DNA of 64,000 nucleotides from NCBI RefSeq assembly GCF_049341845.1, contig NZ_JBMPIT010000001.1:186001-250000 (forward strand), read 5' to 3'. The DNA comes from Curtobacterium guangdongense. Lineage in GTDB: Bacteria; Actinomycetota; Actinomycetes; Actinomycetales; Microbacteriaceae. Numbering within the stretch: the first letter of the stretch is position 1; every line of letters begins with the position of its first letter. The position numbers and the translations under genes are program-made. Below are positions 6,890-15,806 of the stretch, one piece after another. Under the pieces are notes generated by a model, which was not told where the DNA came from, did not search any database, and worked only from the letters and a program-made list of their open reading frames with translations.

Positions 6890-8254
6890 TCAGCCGCCGG
6901 CCGCGACCGCGCAGGTCTTCTGCTCGGCCGTCTGCCCGGTGACTCCCGGCATGTCCTGCGGCGCCGACGATCGCCCCGCAGACGACTCCTTCGCCGACGA
7001 CGCCTTCGTTGGCTCGGCGGCGGAAGCAGCGGGGGCAGCGGGGGCGGCTGCCGCGGCTGCTGCATCGCGGTCTGTCGCACCGCGCCCCGTGGACCCGGCG
7101 TCCAGCCTGAACGGACGGTCAGCGCGGACGGCTCGCATCAGTCGGTCGGCCGTGGCCTGCTCTGGCACGACCTTGCCGGGGAACGACGGATCGTCGACGC
7201 TGCCGGGGTACTGCACGAACGTGATCCGGTCGAGGCCGATGCCCTCGAACGCCCCGGCCATGTCGACCATCGTCGAGGGCTTCGCGAGCGAGGTGGAGAG
7301 GGTGATGTTCTTGGACGCGGTCTTCGCGAGGCCGTAGAGCTTCGACGGGTCCCCGAGCGTGCCCTCGCTCTTCACCTTGCGCATCAAGGACGACAGGAAC
7401 TGCTGCAGGCTCGAGATCCGCGAGAGGTCGCTGCCGTCACCGACCCCGTGCCGGTCGCGCAGGAATGCGAGTGCCGTCGTGCCCGACACCGTGTGCTCCC
7501 CCGCCGAGAGCCGCAGCCCGGTGTAGGGATCGTCGACCGCGTCCGTCACGCACACCGGCACCCCGCCGACGGCGTCGGACATCCGGATCACGCCGGCGAA
7601 GCTCACCTGGGCCGCGTACGGGATCTCCATGCCGGTGATGTGCTCGACCGTCTGCACGACACACTGCATCCCGCCTCGCCCGTACGCCTGGTTGATCGGG
7701 GTGTCCGTGACCGCCGGAGACCCACCGCACGCGGGCTGGTCGACGACGAGGTCACGGGGGAAGCTCACGGCGACCGCCTGGGTGTGGTCGGCCGAGACGT
7801 GGAGCAGGACGTTCGAGTCGTTGAGCGTCGCACCCCGCTCGCCGTACGCCGTCCCCTGCGCCGGGTCGTTGTCGGCGCCGATGGCCAGCACGTTGAACGC
7901 ACCGTCGGTCGACCCGCCACCACTGCCGACGTCGACCGCGCGCTGCAGGAACCCGTGGCCGACGTCGTACGCGGCGTACGCCGAGAGCGAGGTCGCGCTC
8001 ACCAGGGCGACGGCCACCGCGATGCCGACACCGGAGAGGAGCCGTGCGACGCCGAGGTCACGTGGACGGCGGCCGTGTCGGGCACCACTCACGCGGTACC
8101 CGGGGCCGGACAGGACCTTGGGGCGCCGGCGCGCGTCGAGCACGTCGTCGAACCGCGCCCGACCAGCGTCGGGCTGCGTGCGGCCAGCGTCGAACCGCGT
8201 GCGGGCGGCGTCGGGCTGCGTTCGAGCGGCGTCGGGACCATCGGGATCGGTCAC
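6890..8254 (-). CDS. LCP family cell-wall ligase, paralogue with N-terminal heptad repeat
   Basis: 454 residues from a GTG with GGAGGGAG 7 nt upstream; longer openings lack a ribosome site. The cytoplasmic N-terminus contains four 7-residue repeats (DAARTQP, DAARTRF, DAGRTQP, DAGRARF). A membrane segment follows (around residues 88-112), then the LCP domain with FNVLAIGADNDPAQG, GERGATLNDSNVLLHV and AVSFPRDLV. The tail is Ala/Ser-rich and ends, like its neighbour, with a Gly-Gln-Thr-Ala-Glu-Gln-Lys-Thr-Cys motif. The two proteins are clearly tandem duplicates. The 187 nt between them holds no gene. Confidence 0.85.
   Translation of the reverse strand: MTDPDGPDAARTQPDAARTRFDAGRTQPDAGRARFDDVLDARRRPKVLSGPGYRVSGARHGRRPRDLGVARLLSGVGIAVAVALVSATSLSAYAAYDVGHGFLQRAVDVGSGGGSTDGAFNVLAIGADNDPAQGTAYGERGATLNDSNVLLHVSADHTQAVAVSFPRDLVVDQPACGGSPAVTDTPINQAYGRGGMQCVVQTVEHITGMEIPYAAQVSFAGVIRMSDAVGGVPVCVTDAVDDPYTGLRLSAGEHTVSGTTALAFLRDRHGVGDGSDLSRISSLQQFLSSLMRKVKSEGTLGDPSKLYGLAKTASKNITLSTSLAKPSTMVDMAGAFEGIGLDRITFVQYPGSVDDPSFPGKVVPEQATADRLMRAVRADRPFRLDAGSTGRGATDRDAAAAAAAPAAPAASAAEPTKASSAKESSAGRSSAPQDMPGVTGQTAEQKTCAVAAGG
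8149..8232. repeat. Four 21-bp tandem repeats inside the LCP gene
   Basis: Units begin at 8149, 8170, 8191 and 8212 and alternate two variants, so the array can also be read as 2 x 42 bp. They encode the cytoplasmic Asp-Ala-x-Arg-x repeat of the LCP paralogue. Such arrays can change copy number by slippage without shifting frame. Confidence 0.75.
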
Positions 8255-8410
8255 GGGCGGACTCCCTCCGAGCAGCCTCGGGTCCAGGCCGCTCGCCGGG
8301 GGACGATACCCGAGCCGGACCCAGCCACCGGGGAGGCGGATCGGCTCGGCGTGCCTCGTTCGGGGGCCACGGAGCGCCGGACCCCCGCAGCGCGACCACA
8401 CCGAGCCCGA

Positions 8411-9100
8411 TCACGCGGGAACCGCTGCGCGGAACCGGTCCGGCAGCGTGATGAGACACCCCCCGAGCTCGCAGACGAGCCGGGTGCACTCGTCGAGGTC
8501 CTCCCGCCCCGCGGCTGCCCGAGCGGCATCGACGAGCCCCTGCCGATGGCGTCGGTCAACCACGGCGTCGATGCCGTTCGCCAAGGCGACGTCGTCCGTG
8601 TAGAACATGTCGAGCACCGGGCGTTGCGCCGCCACCCAGTCCGCACTCACCGACGACCCGGCACGGCGGAGCAACCACGCGGCGAGCTCGACGAACGACC
8701 CTGCCTCGGTCATGCAGTCGCGGATCCAGAAGGGGTCGAACCGCTCGGTGGTGGCATCGGCCCCCGACGGTGGCTCGGCCAGCATCGTGCACGTGACGCG
8801 GATGCGTTCCTTCATCTGGTCGAGCGACCACTGCGCGATGACGACACCCACGTACCGCTGGACGGACACGAGCCGCAGCGCTTCGAGCGGGACCAGTGCT
8901 TCGCGCACCGGCGTCCGGGAGACGTGCATGTCGTCGGCCAGGTTGTCGAGCCGCAGGCGCTGCCCACGCCGGTACTCACCACGCAGGATCCGGTCCATCA
9001 GCCGCAGGAACACGGCGTCGCGGAGCAGGCTGCGCGGGACGCCGAGCGGGTCGAGCTGACCGCTCTGCACTCGCGCCACCGGATGTTCGTCGTAGCCCAT
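8411..9100 (-). CDS. GntR-family transcriptional regulator
   Basis: 229 residues from the ATG with GAAGG 9 nt upstream; an upstream in-frame GTG has no ribosome site. Residues ~30-75 form the winged helix, with LRLDNLADDMHVSRTPVREAL. The C-terminal all-helical part would be the effector domain, FCD-like in length but without the clear metal-binding His pattern. It lies downstream of an MFS sugar-type transporter in the same orientation and may control it; the ligand is not predictable. Confidence 0.75.
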   Translation of the reverse strand: MGYDEHPVARVQSGQLDPLGVPRSLLRDAVFLRLMDRILRGEYRRGQRLRLDNLADDMHVSRTPVREALVPLEALRLVSVQRYVGVVIAQWSLDQMKERIRVTCTMLAEPPSGADATTERFDPFWIRDCMTEAGSFVELAAWLLRRAGSSVSADWVAAQRPVLDMFYTDDVALANGIDAVVDRRHRQGLVDAARAAAGREDLDECTRLVCELGGCLITLPDRFRAAVPA

Positions 9101-9237
9101 GCGACGACCTTCACGCACGGACGACACCACCAGCGATCAGCCGGCCCGATCGGTGGAGCGACCCACCGGCCACCGGGCTGTGGAGGGCACGGCGCCCGGT
9201 CACCTCGTCTTGCATCACAGCACTCCCATGTCTCCGA

Positions 9238-9254
9238 GACCCCCGGCGGGGGTC
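9238..9254 (-). terminator. Hairpin downstream of MFS transporter
   Basis: GACCCCC-GGC-GGGGGTC, a perfect 7-bp stem, 59-75 nt past the transporter stop and before the GntR gene. No T-tract follows, so termination is probable but not shown. Confidence 0.35.
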
Positions 9255-9312
9255 GGTGGGATGACGATGGCAGGGCCGCGGGTCAGGCGCTAAACATTCC
9301 GGATTCCGTGTA

Positions 9313-10773
9313 TCACTTCCGGGACTGCTCCTCCTCCGCAGCGATCACCGACAGCGGCTGCGTCACGTCCTCGAGGCCCTTCCGCGCGGCGTCCACGCCG
9401 AAGATCAGCGCGACCACCCCACCGGCGATCATCACTCCAGCGCCGAGCAGGTACCCCCAGAACAGCGGCTCACGCGACGAGCCGTCCCCGATGAAGGCGC
9501 CGTAGATCGCCGGCGCGATGGCACCGAAGATCTGCGCGAGCGCGAAGAAGTACGAGATCGCCTGCGACCGCAGCTCGAGCGGGAAGATCTCGCTCACGGT
9601 GAGGTATGCACTCGACGCCCCGGCCGAGGCGAAGAAGAACGAGATGCACCAGAAGATCACCTGCACGGTCGCCGAGATCGCGTCGGCCCGGAAGAGGAAC
9701 GCCGACACCGCGAGCACGAGTCCGGAGACCAGATAGGTGCTGAAGATCATCTGCCGACGACCCCACGTGTCGAACAACCGCCCGAGGATCAGCGGTCCGA
9801 GCAGGTTGCCGATCGCGAAGGGGAAGAAGTAGACCGCCGTCTGCGAGGTCTTCAGGCCGAAGAAGTTCGTGAGCACCAGCGCGTAGGTGAAGAAGATCGC
9901 GTTGTAGAGGAACGCCTGCGTGATCATCATCGTCGCACCGACGAGCGTGCGCGTCGGGTACTGCCAGAAGAGCACCTTCACGATCGTCGTGAACCGGACG
10001 CGGTCCATCGGCGTGACCGACATGGCCTTGGACCGGTCGACCTCCGGGAGCTTCTGCCCCGTGCTGCGCTCGACCGACTCCTCGATCCGGGTCAGCGTGG
10101 CGTCCGCTTCCTCTTCTCGCCCGTGGGTCATCAACCACCGCGGACTCTCCGGGATGTGCCGTCGCAGGAAGATGATCGCGATACCGAGCACCGGGCCGAG
10201 GAAGAACCCGATGCGCCAGCCGATGTTCTCGGCGAAGAGCGACGGGTCGAGCAGGTAGATGTTCGCGAAGGCGCCGAGGGCCGCGCCGCCCCAGTAGGTG
10301 CCGTTGATGGCGATGTCGACGTGGCCGCGGTACTTCGACGGGATGAGCTCGTCGATCGCCGAGTTGATCGCGGCGTACTCGCCGCCGATCCCGAGTCCCG
10401 CCACGAACCGGAACGCCGCGAGGAACCAGAAGTCCTGCGCGAAGCCGGCGATGCCGGAGCCGATGAGGTAGATCGCGAGCGTCAGGATGAAGAGCTTCCG
10501 CCGCCCGAGCCGGTCGGACATCCGCCCGAACACCAGTGCGCCGACCACCTGGCCGACCAGGTAGATCGTGCCGAGTGAGGTCACCTGCTGCGTGGAGAGG
10601 TTCAGGTCAGCCTGGAACCCGGCGTTCGAGACGATCTGGATCTCGAGGCCGTCGAGGACCCAGGAGACGCCCAGGCCCACCACGACGCTCCAGTGGAACC
10701 GGGTCCACGGGAGCCTGTCCATCCTGGCCGGTACCAGGCTCGTGATCGTTCCGGAGGGGTTCGCGCTGCTCAC
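9313..10773 (-). CDS. MFS transporter, sugar-porter type
   Basis: 486 residues with twelve predicted membrane segments. I placed the start at the GTG encoding SSANPSGTITSLVPARMDRLPW because the LVPAR-x-DRLPW lead-in is typical of this subfamily and sequence further upstream does not look coding; no good ribosome site is visible, so the start is uncertain. Diagnostic motifs: FGRMSDRLGRRK after TM2, GLGIGGEYAAINSAIDE in TM5-6 and PESPRWLMTHGR in the central loop. It probably moves sugars or organic acids with protons across the inner membrane. The GntR gene downstream is a likely regulator. Confidence 0.8.
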   Translation of the reverse strand: MSSANPSGTITSLVPARMDRLPWTRFHWSVVVGLGVSWVLDGLEIQIVSNAGFQADLNLSTQQVTSLGTIYLVGQVVGALVFGRMSDRLGRRKLFILTLAIYLIGSGIAGFAQDFWFLAAFRFVAGLGIGGEYAAINSAIDELIPSKYRGHVDIAINGTYWGGAALGAFANIYLLDPSLFAENIGWRIGFFLGPVLGIAIIFLRRHIPESPRWLMTHGREEEADATLTRIEESVERSTGQKLPEVDRSKAMSVTPMDRVRFTTIVKVLFWQYPTRTLVGATMMITQAFLYNAIFFTYALVLTNFFGLKTSQTAVYFFPFAIGNLLGPLILGRLFDTWGRRQMIFSTYLVSGLVLAVSAFLFRADAISATVQVIFWCISFFFASAGASSAYLTVSEIFPLELRSQAISYFFALAQIFGAIAPAIYGAFIGDGSSREPLFWGYLLGAGVMIAGGVVALIFGVDAARKGLEDVTQPLSVIAAEEEQSRK

Positions 10774-10923
10774 GAAGGGGAACCGTACGCCGAGAACGCG
10801 CCGGTTGTTCGGACCCGGAACGAACGGCGATCTCGGCGCGGAGCCGGATCCCCCTATCCGAATCCGGCTCCGACGCCGAAAGGACAATCATTGCAATCGC
10901 TATGAATACTCACAAGCGGACCG

Positions 10924-10969
10924 CCGGACGGGAGGCTCGTGGCGGGCTGGCACCGAGCCTCCAGTCCGG
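10924..10969. repeat. Dispersed palindrome, copy 1
   Basis: CCGGACGGGAGGCTCG pairs with CGAGCCTCC-A-GTCCGG. It lies between the divergent MFS (minus) and MoxR (plus) genes, where no terminator is expected. Same family as 14424-14469, 27045-27086, 45512-45555, 53713-53758 and 56344-56389. Confidence 0.8.
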
Positions 10970-10999
10970 TGCGCCAGCAGCAGGCGTACCCTCGACGAG

Positions 11000-12385
11000 G
11001 TGACCCGACCCGACATCCGAACGGTCGGCGAGCTCCGCACCTCTGGTCACGTCCAGAAGACGGTCCGCGCCGAGATCCGCGACAACCTGCTCAGTGCCCT
11101 CCGCGAGGGCCGCGACCCGTGGCCCGGCCTGCACGGCTTCGAGACCACCGTCATCCCCCAGCTCGAACGAGCGCTCATCGCCGGCCACGACGTGGTCCTG
11201 CTCGGTGAGCGCGGCCAGGGCAAGACCCGGCTCCTCCGCACCATGCAGGGCCTGCTCGACGAGTGGACCCCGGTGATCGCCGGGTCCGAACTCGGCGAGC
11301 ACCCCTTCGAACCGATCACGGCCGCCAGCAAGCGGCGCGCCGACGACCTCGGTGACGCGATGCCCATCGACTGGTGGCACCGCGACGGCCGCTACGTCGA
11401 GAAGCTCGCGACGCCGGACACCTCCGTCGCGGACCTCATCGGCGACGTCGACCCGATGAAGGTCGCCGAGGGACGCAGCCTCGGGGATCCCGAGACGATC
11501 CACTTCGGCCTCATCCCCCGCGCGCACCGCGGCATCGTCGCGATCAACGAGCTCCCCGACCTCGCCGAACGCATCCAGGTCGCGATGCTCAACGTGATGG
11601 AGGAACGCGACGTGCAGATCCGCGGCTACGTGCTGCGGCTGCCGCTCGACGTCCTCGTGATGGCGAGCGCGAACCCGGAGGACTACACGAACCGCGGCCG
11701 GATCATCACCCCGCTGAAGGACCGATTCGGCGCGGAGATCCGCACGCACTACCCGATCGAGCTCGAGGACGAGATCGCCGTCATCCGGCAGGAGGCCGAG
11801 CTCACGGCCGACGTCCCCGACGCCCTGATCGAGATCCTCGCCCGGTTCACCCGTGCCCTCCGCGAGTCGAGCGCCGTCGACCAGCGGAGCGGTGTCAGCG
11901 CCCGGTTCTCCATCGCCGGTGCCGAGACCGTCTCCGCTGCCGCCGTGCACCGCGCCGCGCGCCAGGGCGAGACCGAGCCCGTCGCCCGTCCGATCGACCT
12001 CGAGACCGCCGTGGACGTCCTCGGCGGCAAGATCGAGTTCGAGTCGGGGGAAGAGGACCGTGCGGACGAGGTCCTCGAGCACCTGCTCCGGACCGCCACC
12101 GCCGAAACCGTGCGCTCCCGGCTCCGTGGGCTCGACCTCGGGCAGCTCGTCGAGGCGCTCGACGGCGGCACGATGGTGACCACCGGCGAGCAGGTCTCTG
12201 CGCGGACCTTCCTCGAGGGACTGCCGTCCCTCGGCGAATCGGACCTGTACGACCAGATCTGCGAACGACTCGGCGCGACGAACGACGGTGAACGTGCCGG
12301 CGCGATCGAGCTCGCGCTGGAGGGCCTGTTCCTCGCACGGAAGATCAGCAAGGAGTCGGGCGGGGGCGAGGCCGTCTATGGCTAG
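11000..12385 (+). CDS. MoxR-like AAA+ ATPase (magnesium-chelatase ChlI-like)
   Basis: 461 residues from a GTG that reads VTRPDIRTVGEL; the start is the first plausible one after the palindrome. Walker A is GERGQGKT (residues ~69-76), an ATPase core with IVAINELPDLAERIQVAMLNVMEERDVQI follows (Walker B and pore-loop region), and VMASANPEDYTNRGRIITPL contains sensor 1. These ATPases work with von Willebrand A partners as metal-chelatase-like or protein-remodelling complexes; the partner is encoded immediately downstream with an 8-bp overlap. The substrate is unknown. It is not part of a chlorophyll or cobalamin cluster here. Confidence 0.85.
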   Translation: MTRPDIRTVGELRTSGHVQKTVRAEIRDNLLSALREGRDPWPGLHGFETTVIPQLERALIAGHDVVLLGERGQGKTRLLRTMQGLLDEWTPVIAGSELGEHPFEPITAASKRRADDLGDAMPIDWWHRDGRYVEKLATPDTSVADLIGDVDPMKVAEGRSLGDPETIHFGLIPRAHRGIVAINELPDLAERIQVAMLNVMEERDVQIRGYVLRLPLDVLVMASANPEDYTNRGRIITPLKDRFGAEIRTHYPIELEDEIAVIRQEAELTADVPDALIEILARFTRALRESSAVDQRSGVSARFSIAGAETVSAAAVHRAARQGETEPVARPIDLETAVDVLGGKIEFESGEEDRADEVLEHLLRTATAETVRSRLRGLDLGQLVEALDGGTMVTTGEQVSARTFLEGLPSLGESDLYDQICERLGATNDGERAGAIELALEGLFLARKISKESGGGEAVYG

Positions 12386-14411
12386 TCGGCAGAACCGCCG
12401 GCTGACCCGCGACGCCCGCTACGGCCGGTACGAGGGCGGCCCCGATCCGCTCGCGCCGCCGGCGGACCTGTCCGAGGCACTCGACGCCATCGGCCAGGAC
12501 GTGATGGCGGGGTACTCCCCCGAGCGGGCGATGCGGGAGTTCCTGCGCCGTGGCGGGCGGGACCAGCGGGGGCTCGACGACCTGGCGCGCCGCGTGGCCG
12601 AGAAGCGCCGTGAACTCACGGCGAAGAATAACCTCGACGGCACGCTGCAGCAGATAAAGCAGCTGCTCGACGAGGCCGTCCTCGCCGAACGCGGCCAGCT
12701 CGCGCGGGACACCGACATGGACGACGGCGACCGGGCCCTCGCCGAGATGCAGCTCGACAGCCTGCCCCCGTCGCCCGCTGCCGCCGTCAGCGAGCTCGGC
12801 AGTTACGACTGGAAGAGCCCGACCGCCCGGCAGAAGTACGAGGAGATCAAGGACCTCCTCGGGCGCGAGATGCTCGACCAGCGCTTCGCGGGGATGAAGC
12901 AGGCGCTCGAGAACGCCAGCGACGAGGACCGCGCCGACGTCCAGGCGATGATGCAGGACCTCAACCAGCTGCTCGCGGACCACCGCGCGGGCACGGACAC
13001 GCAGGAGCAGTTCGACGCGTTCATGGCGGAACACGGGGAGTACTTCCCGTCGAACCCGCAGAACGTCGACGAACTGCTCGACGACCTCGCCGCCCGCTCC
13101 GCCGCGGCCCAGCGGATGCGGAACTCGATGACGCAGGAGCAGCGGGACGAACTCGATGCCCTGGCGCAGCAGGCGTTCGGCTCCCCCGACCTGATGGGTG
13201 CGTTGTCCCAACTCGACGGGAACCTCCGCGCGCTCCGCCCCGGCGAGGACTGGGGCGGCTCCGAGCGGATGGAGGGCGAGCAGGGTCTCGGGCTCGGCGA
13301 CGGCACCGGCGTGTTCCAGGACATCGCCGACCTCGACGCCCTCGCCGAGCAACTCGCACAGTCGAGCCCCGGGTCCGACCTCGACGACCTCGACCTCGAC
13401 GCGCTCGCGAAGCAACTCGGTGCCGATGCCGCCGTCGACGCCCGGACACTGCAGCGGCTCGAGAAGGCGCTCCGGAACTCCGGGTCGATGCGCCGCGGGG
13501 CCGACGGGCAGCTGAAGCTCACCCCGAAGGCCATGCGGCAGCTCGGCAAGAGCCTGCTGAAGGACGTCGCACAGAGGATGTCCGGCCGGCAGGGCGCACG
13601 GGACCTGCGGCGATCGGGTGCATCGGGCGAACCGTCCGGCGCGAGCCGTCAGTGGGCCTTCGGCGACACCGAACCGTGGGACATCCCCCGCACCATCACG
13701 AACGCCGTCACCCGGACGGCAGCCACCGGTCGGACCGGCGCCGGCGTCCGCCTGACCATCGACGACGTGGAGGTGCAGGAGACCGAGGCCAGGACGCAGG
13801 CCTGCGTCGCGCTCCTCGTCGACACCTCGTTCTCGATGGCGATGGAGGACCGCTGGGTCCCGATGAAACGCACCGCCCTGGCGCTGCACACGCTCATCTC
13901 GACCCGCTTCCGCGGGGACGACCTGCAGCTCATCGCGTTCGGTCGCGAGGCCGAGGTGATGGACGTCGAGCAGCTCGTCGGCCTCGACGCGATGTGGGAC
14001 AAGGGCACGAACCTGCACCACGCCCTGCTGCTCGCGAACCGGCACTTCCGGAAGCACCCGACCGCTCAGCCGGTGCTCCTCATCGTCACCGACGGCGAGC
14101 CGACGTCGCACCTGGAACCGAACGGGCAGGTGTACTTCAGCTACCCGCCGGACCCGATGACGATCGCGCTGAGCGTCCGCGAGCTCGAGAACGCACACCG
14201 GCTCGGTGCGCAGACGACGTTCTTCCGACTCGGCGACGACCCGGGGCTCGCCCGCTTCATCGACGGCATGGCACGGCGCGTGGACGGCACCGTCACCGCG
14301 CCGGAGAACGAGGACCTCGGGGTCGCCGTGGTCGGCTCGTACCTCGGTTCGCGGCGCGGGGGCGCGCTCTTCCGTGACGACGACTGGGGTGGGTTCGGCC
14401 GGTTCGGCTGA
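12378..14411 (+). CDS. von Willebrand factor A domain protein, partner of MoxR-like ATPase
   Basis: 678 residues starting MASRQNRRLTRDARYG inside the stop region of the ATPase gene. The first ~440 residues are acidic and helical with Gln-, Leu- and Asp-rich stretches (e.g. DLDDLDLDALAKQLGADA). The C-terminal ~200 residues are a vWA domain with an intact MIDAS motif DTSFSM near residue 480 and LLIVTDGEPTSH further on. This is the usual ChlD/CoxE-like partner of MoxR proteins. The stop is 13 nt before a 46-bp perfect palindrome. Confidence 0.85.
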   Translation: MASRQNRRLTRDARYGRYEGGPDPLAPPADLSEALDAIGQDVMAGYSPERAMREFLRRGGRDQRGLDDLARRVAEKRRELTAKNNLDGTLQQIKQLLDEAVLAERGQLARDTDMDDGDRALAEMQLDSLPPSPAAAVSELGSYDWKSPTARQKYEEIKDLLGREMLDQRFAGMKQALENASDEDRADVQAMMQDLNQLLADHRAGTDTQEQFDAFMAEHGEYFPSNPQNVDELLDDLAARSAAAQRMRNSMTQEQRDELDALAQQAFGSPDLMGALSQLDGNLRALRPGEDWGGSERMEGEQGLGLGDGTGVFQDIADLDALAEQLAQSSPGSDLDDLDLDALAKQLGADAAVDARTLQRLEKALRNSGSMRRGADGQLKLTPKAMRQLGKSLLKDVAQRMSGRQGARDLRRSGASGEPSGASRQWAFGDTEPWDIPRTITNAVTRTAATGRTGAGVRLTIDDVEVQETEARTQACVALLVDTSFSMAMEDRWVPMKRTALALHTLISTRFRGDDLQLIAFGREAEVMDVEQLVGLDAMWDKGTNLHHALLLANRHFRKHPTAQPVLLIVTDGEPTSHLEPNGQVYFSYPPDPMTIALSVRELENAHRLGAQTTFFRLGDDPGLARFIDGMARRVDGTVTAPENEDLGVAVVGSYLGSRRGGALFRDDDWGGFGRFG

Positions 14412-14423
14412 CCGGACCACAGC

Positions 14424-14469
14424 ACGGACGGGAGGCTCGGTGCCAGCTGGCACCGAGCCTCCCGTCCGT
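14424..14469. terminator. 46-bp perfect palindrome (copy 2), bidirectional terminator
   Basis: Two 23-bp arms meet with no spacer (ACGGACGGGAGGCTCGG... and its exact complement). It sits between convergent genes, 12 nt after one stop and 12 nt before the other, a classic place for a shared terminator. No T-tract follows. Confidence 0.75.
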
Positions 14470-14481
14470 CTCGTGGTGCGT

Positions 14482-15249
14482 CTAGAACAACGGCCAGGGA
14501 ACCGCCGGACCGTACCCGGCCGGTGGCGGGAAGCGGCCGACGGCCGCCAGGGCGGCGCACCGCGCCTCGAGGTTGTCGATCTCGTCGACCGCCAGGTGTT
14601 CCTCGAGCTGCGCGCCCAGGTCGCCGTGCAGCGCCGTGACCACGCGGTCGATCCCCGTGAGCTCGTCGTCGGTGAGCGGCTCGTCGATCCAGCCCCACAG
14701 CACCGTCCGGAGCTTGTGCTCGACGTGGAAGGTCAGGCCGTGGTCGACGCCGTGCCGGTGCCCGTCCGGCATCGCGAGCACGTGACCGCCCTTGCGGTCC
14801 GCGTTGTTCACCACGACGTCGAAGACGGCCATCCGGCGGAGCGCCGCAGAGTCCTCGTGCACGAGCGTCACCGGGGCGTCGTGCTCGTCGATCGCCTCGA
14901 GCACGGTCAGCATCGGCTGGTCGGGCTGCGCGGCCTCGTCCGCGGGGATGACGTCCACCGCGTCCTGCTCCGGGTCGATCTCCTGCCAGCGCTGGATCAT
15001 GCCACGGCCGAGCGGGCCCTCGCCGAGCCAGGTCGGCGGGACGACGCGCCACCCGAACGCCTCGGACACCAGGAACGCCGAGTACTCGCGGCCGGCGAGG
15101 GTGCCGTCGGGGAAGTCCCACAGCGGCTTCTCGCCCGCGATGGGCTTGTACACGACCTGCTCGCCGTCGAGGTCCGCCAGGAAGGTCGCGTTCGACGCCT
15201 CGCGGATGCGTGCGGTGAGCTGCAACCCGCTCGCTTCGGCTTCGCTCAT
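14482..15249 (-). CDS. SCO1664-family protein (PI3/4-kinase-like fold)
   Basis: 255 residues. LDGEQVVYKPIAGEKPLWDFPDG near the N-terminus and FDVVVNNADRKGGHVL followed by GVDHGLTFH in the C-terminal half match the PI3/PI4-kinase-like fold of the SCO1664 family, with NNADRKGGH as catalytic-loop equivalent and the D in DHGLTF as metal ligand. The family is widespread in Actinobacteria, always beside the DUF3090 and MSMEG_4193-type genes found here upstream, and is unassigned biochemically. It overlaps the DUF3090 gene by 4 nt. Confidence 0.8.
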   Translation of the reverse strand: MSEAEASGLQLTARIREASNATFLADLDGEQVVYKPIAGEKPLWDFPDGTLAGREYSAFLVSEAFGWRVVPPTWLGEGPLGRGMIQRWQEIDPEQDAVDVIPADEAAQPDQPMLTVLEAIDEHDAPVTLVHEDSAALRRMAVFDVVVNNADRKGGHVLAMPDGHRHGVDHGLTFHVEHKLRTVLWGWIDEPLTDDELTGIDRVVTALHGDLGAQLEEHLAVDEIDNLEARCAALAAVGRFPPPAGYGPAVPWPLF

Positions 15250-15773
15250 GCGGCGCCGGGCGGCCGTCCGGCGGCCACGACCTCCCGCGTACGCTCCACG
15301 AACGCGCGCGCGGTGCCGACGGGGATCTTCACCTGGAGCAGCTCGGTCGGCTCGGGCATCTCCACGACGGCCTCGATCTCACCGTCCTCGTCGGACTCCT
15401 CGGACAGGATCTCCAGCTCGTCCTCGATCGGGTACGCCTCGATGACCACCTGGGCCGTCGCCGGGTCGAAGCCCAGGCTCAGGGCACCCGCACGGAACTC
15501 GGGCTCCACCGGCTGGTCGAGCGGGTCGACGTCGTACAGCTCACGAGGGACCGTGGGCGGGACGCTGAAGCGGTTCTCCTCCACCGTGGCGACCTCGTCG
15601 AGGAGTTCGTCGAGCTTCTCCGCGAGGACCGCGGACTGCTCCTTCTCGAGCGCGACGCTCACCACCCGGCGGCCGTCGCGGGCCTGCAGGTAGAAGGTCC
15701 GTTCACCGGGGCGCCCGATGGTGCCGACGACGAGACGGTCCGGCCAGTCGAATCCGTGGACGATGGGGGGCAT
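15246..15773 (-). CDS. DUF3090 family protein
   Basis: 175 residues. The opening PPIVHGFDWPDRLVVGTIG and the segment RTFYLQARDGRRVVSVALEKEQ are characteristic of DUF3090. An acidic stretch in the middle (SEESDEDGEIEAVVE) precedes a strand-rich end. Function is unknown. It overlaps the SCO1664-like gene and follows the phosphatase gene after 33 nt, so the three form one operon. Confidence 0.85.
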   Translation of the reverse strand: MPPIVHGFDWPDRLVVGTIGRPGERTFYLQARDGRRVVSVALEKEQSAVLAEKLDELLDEVATVEENRFSVPPTVPRELYDVDPLDQPVEPEFRAGALSLGFDPATAQVVIEAYPIEDELEILSEESDEDGEIEAVVEMPEPTELLQVKIPVGTARAFVERTREVVAAGRPPGAA

Positions 15774-15806
15774 ACCCGCATTGTAGGAGTGACCGGCTGC
15801 GTCCGT

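Noticed and set aside
6890..8401. 503-residue version of the second LCP protein
   Set aside because: The extra 49 N-terminal residues lack a ribosome site and overlap the end of the GntR intergenic gap; the GTG at 8254 has a strong one.
12345..14453. 702-residue minus-strand frame over the vWA gene
   Set aside because: Antisense to a gene with intact vWA motifs; composition is Val/Glu/Arg shadow-like, no start signals.
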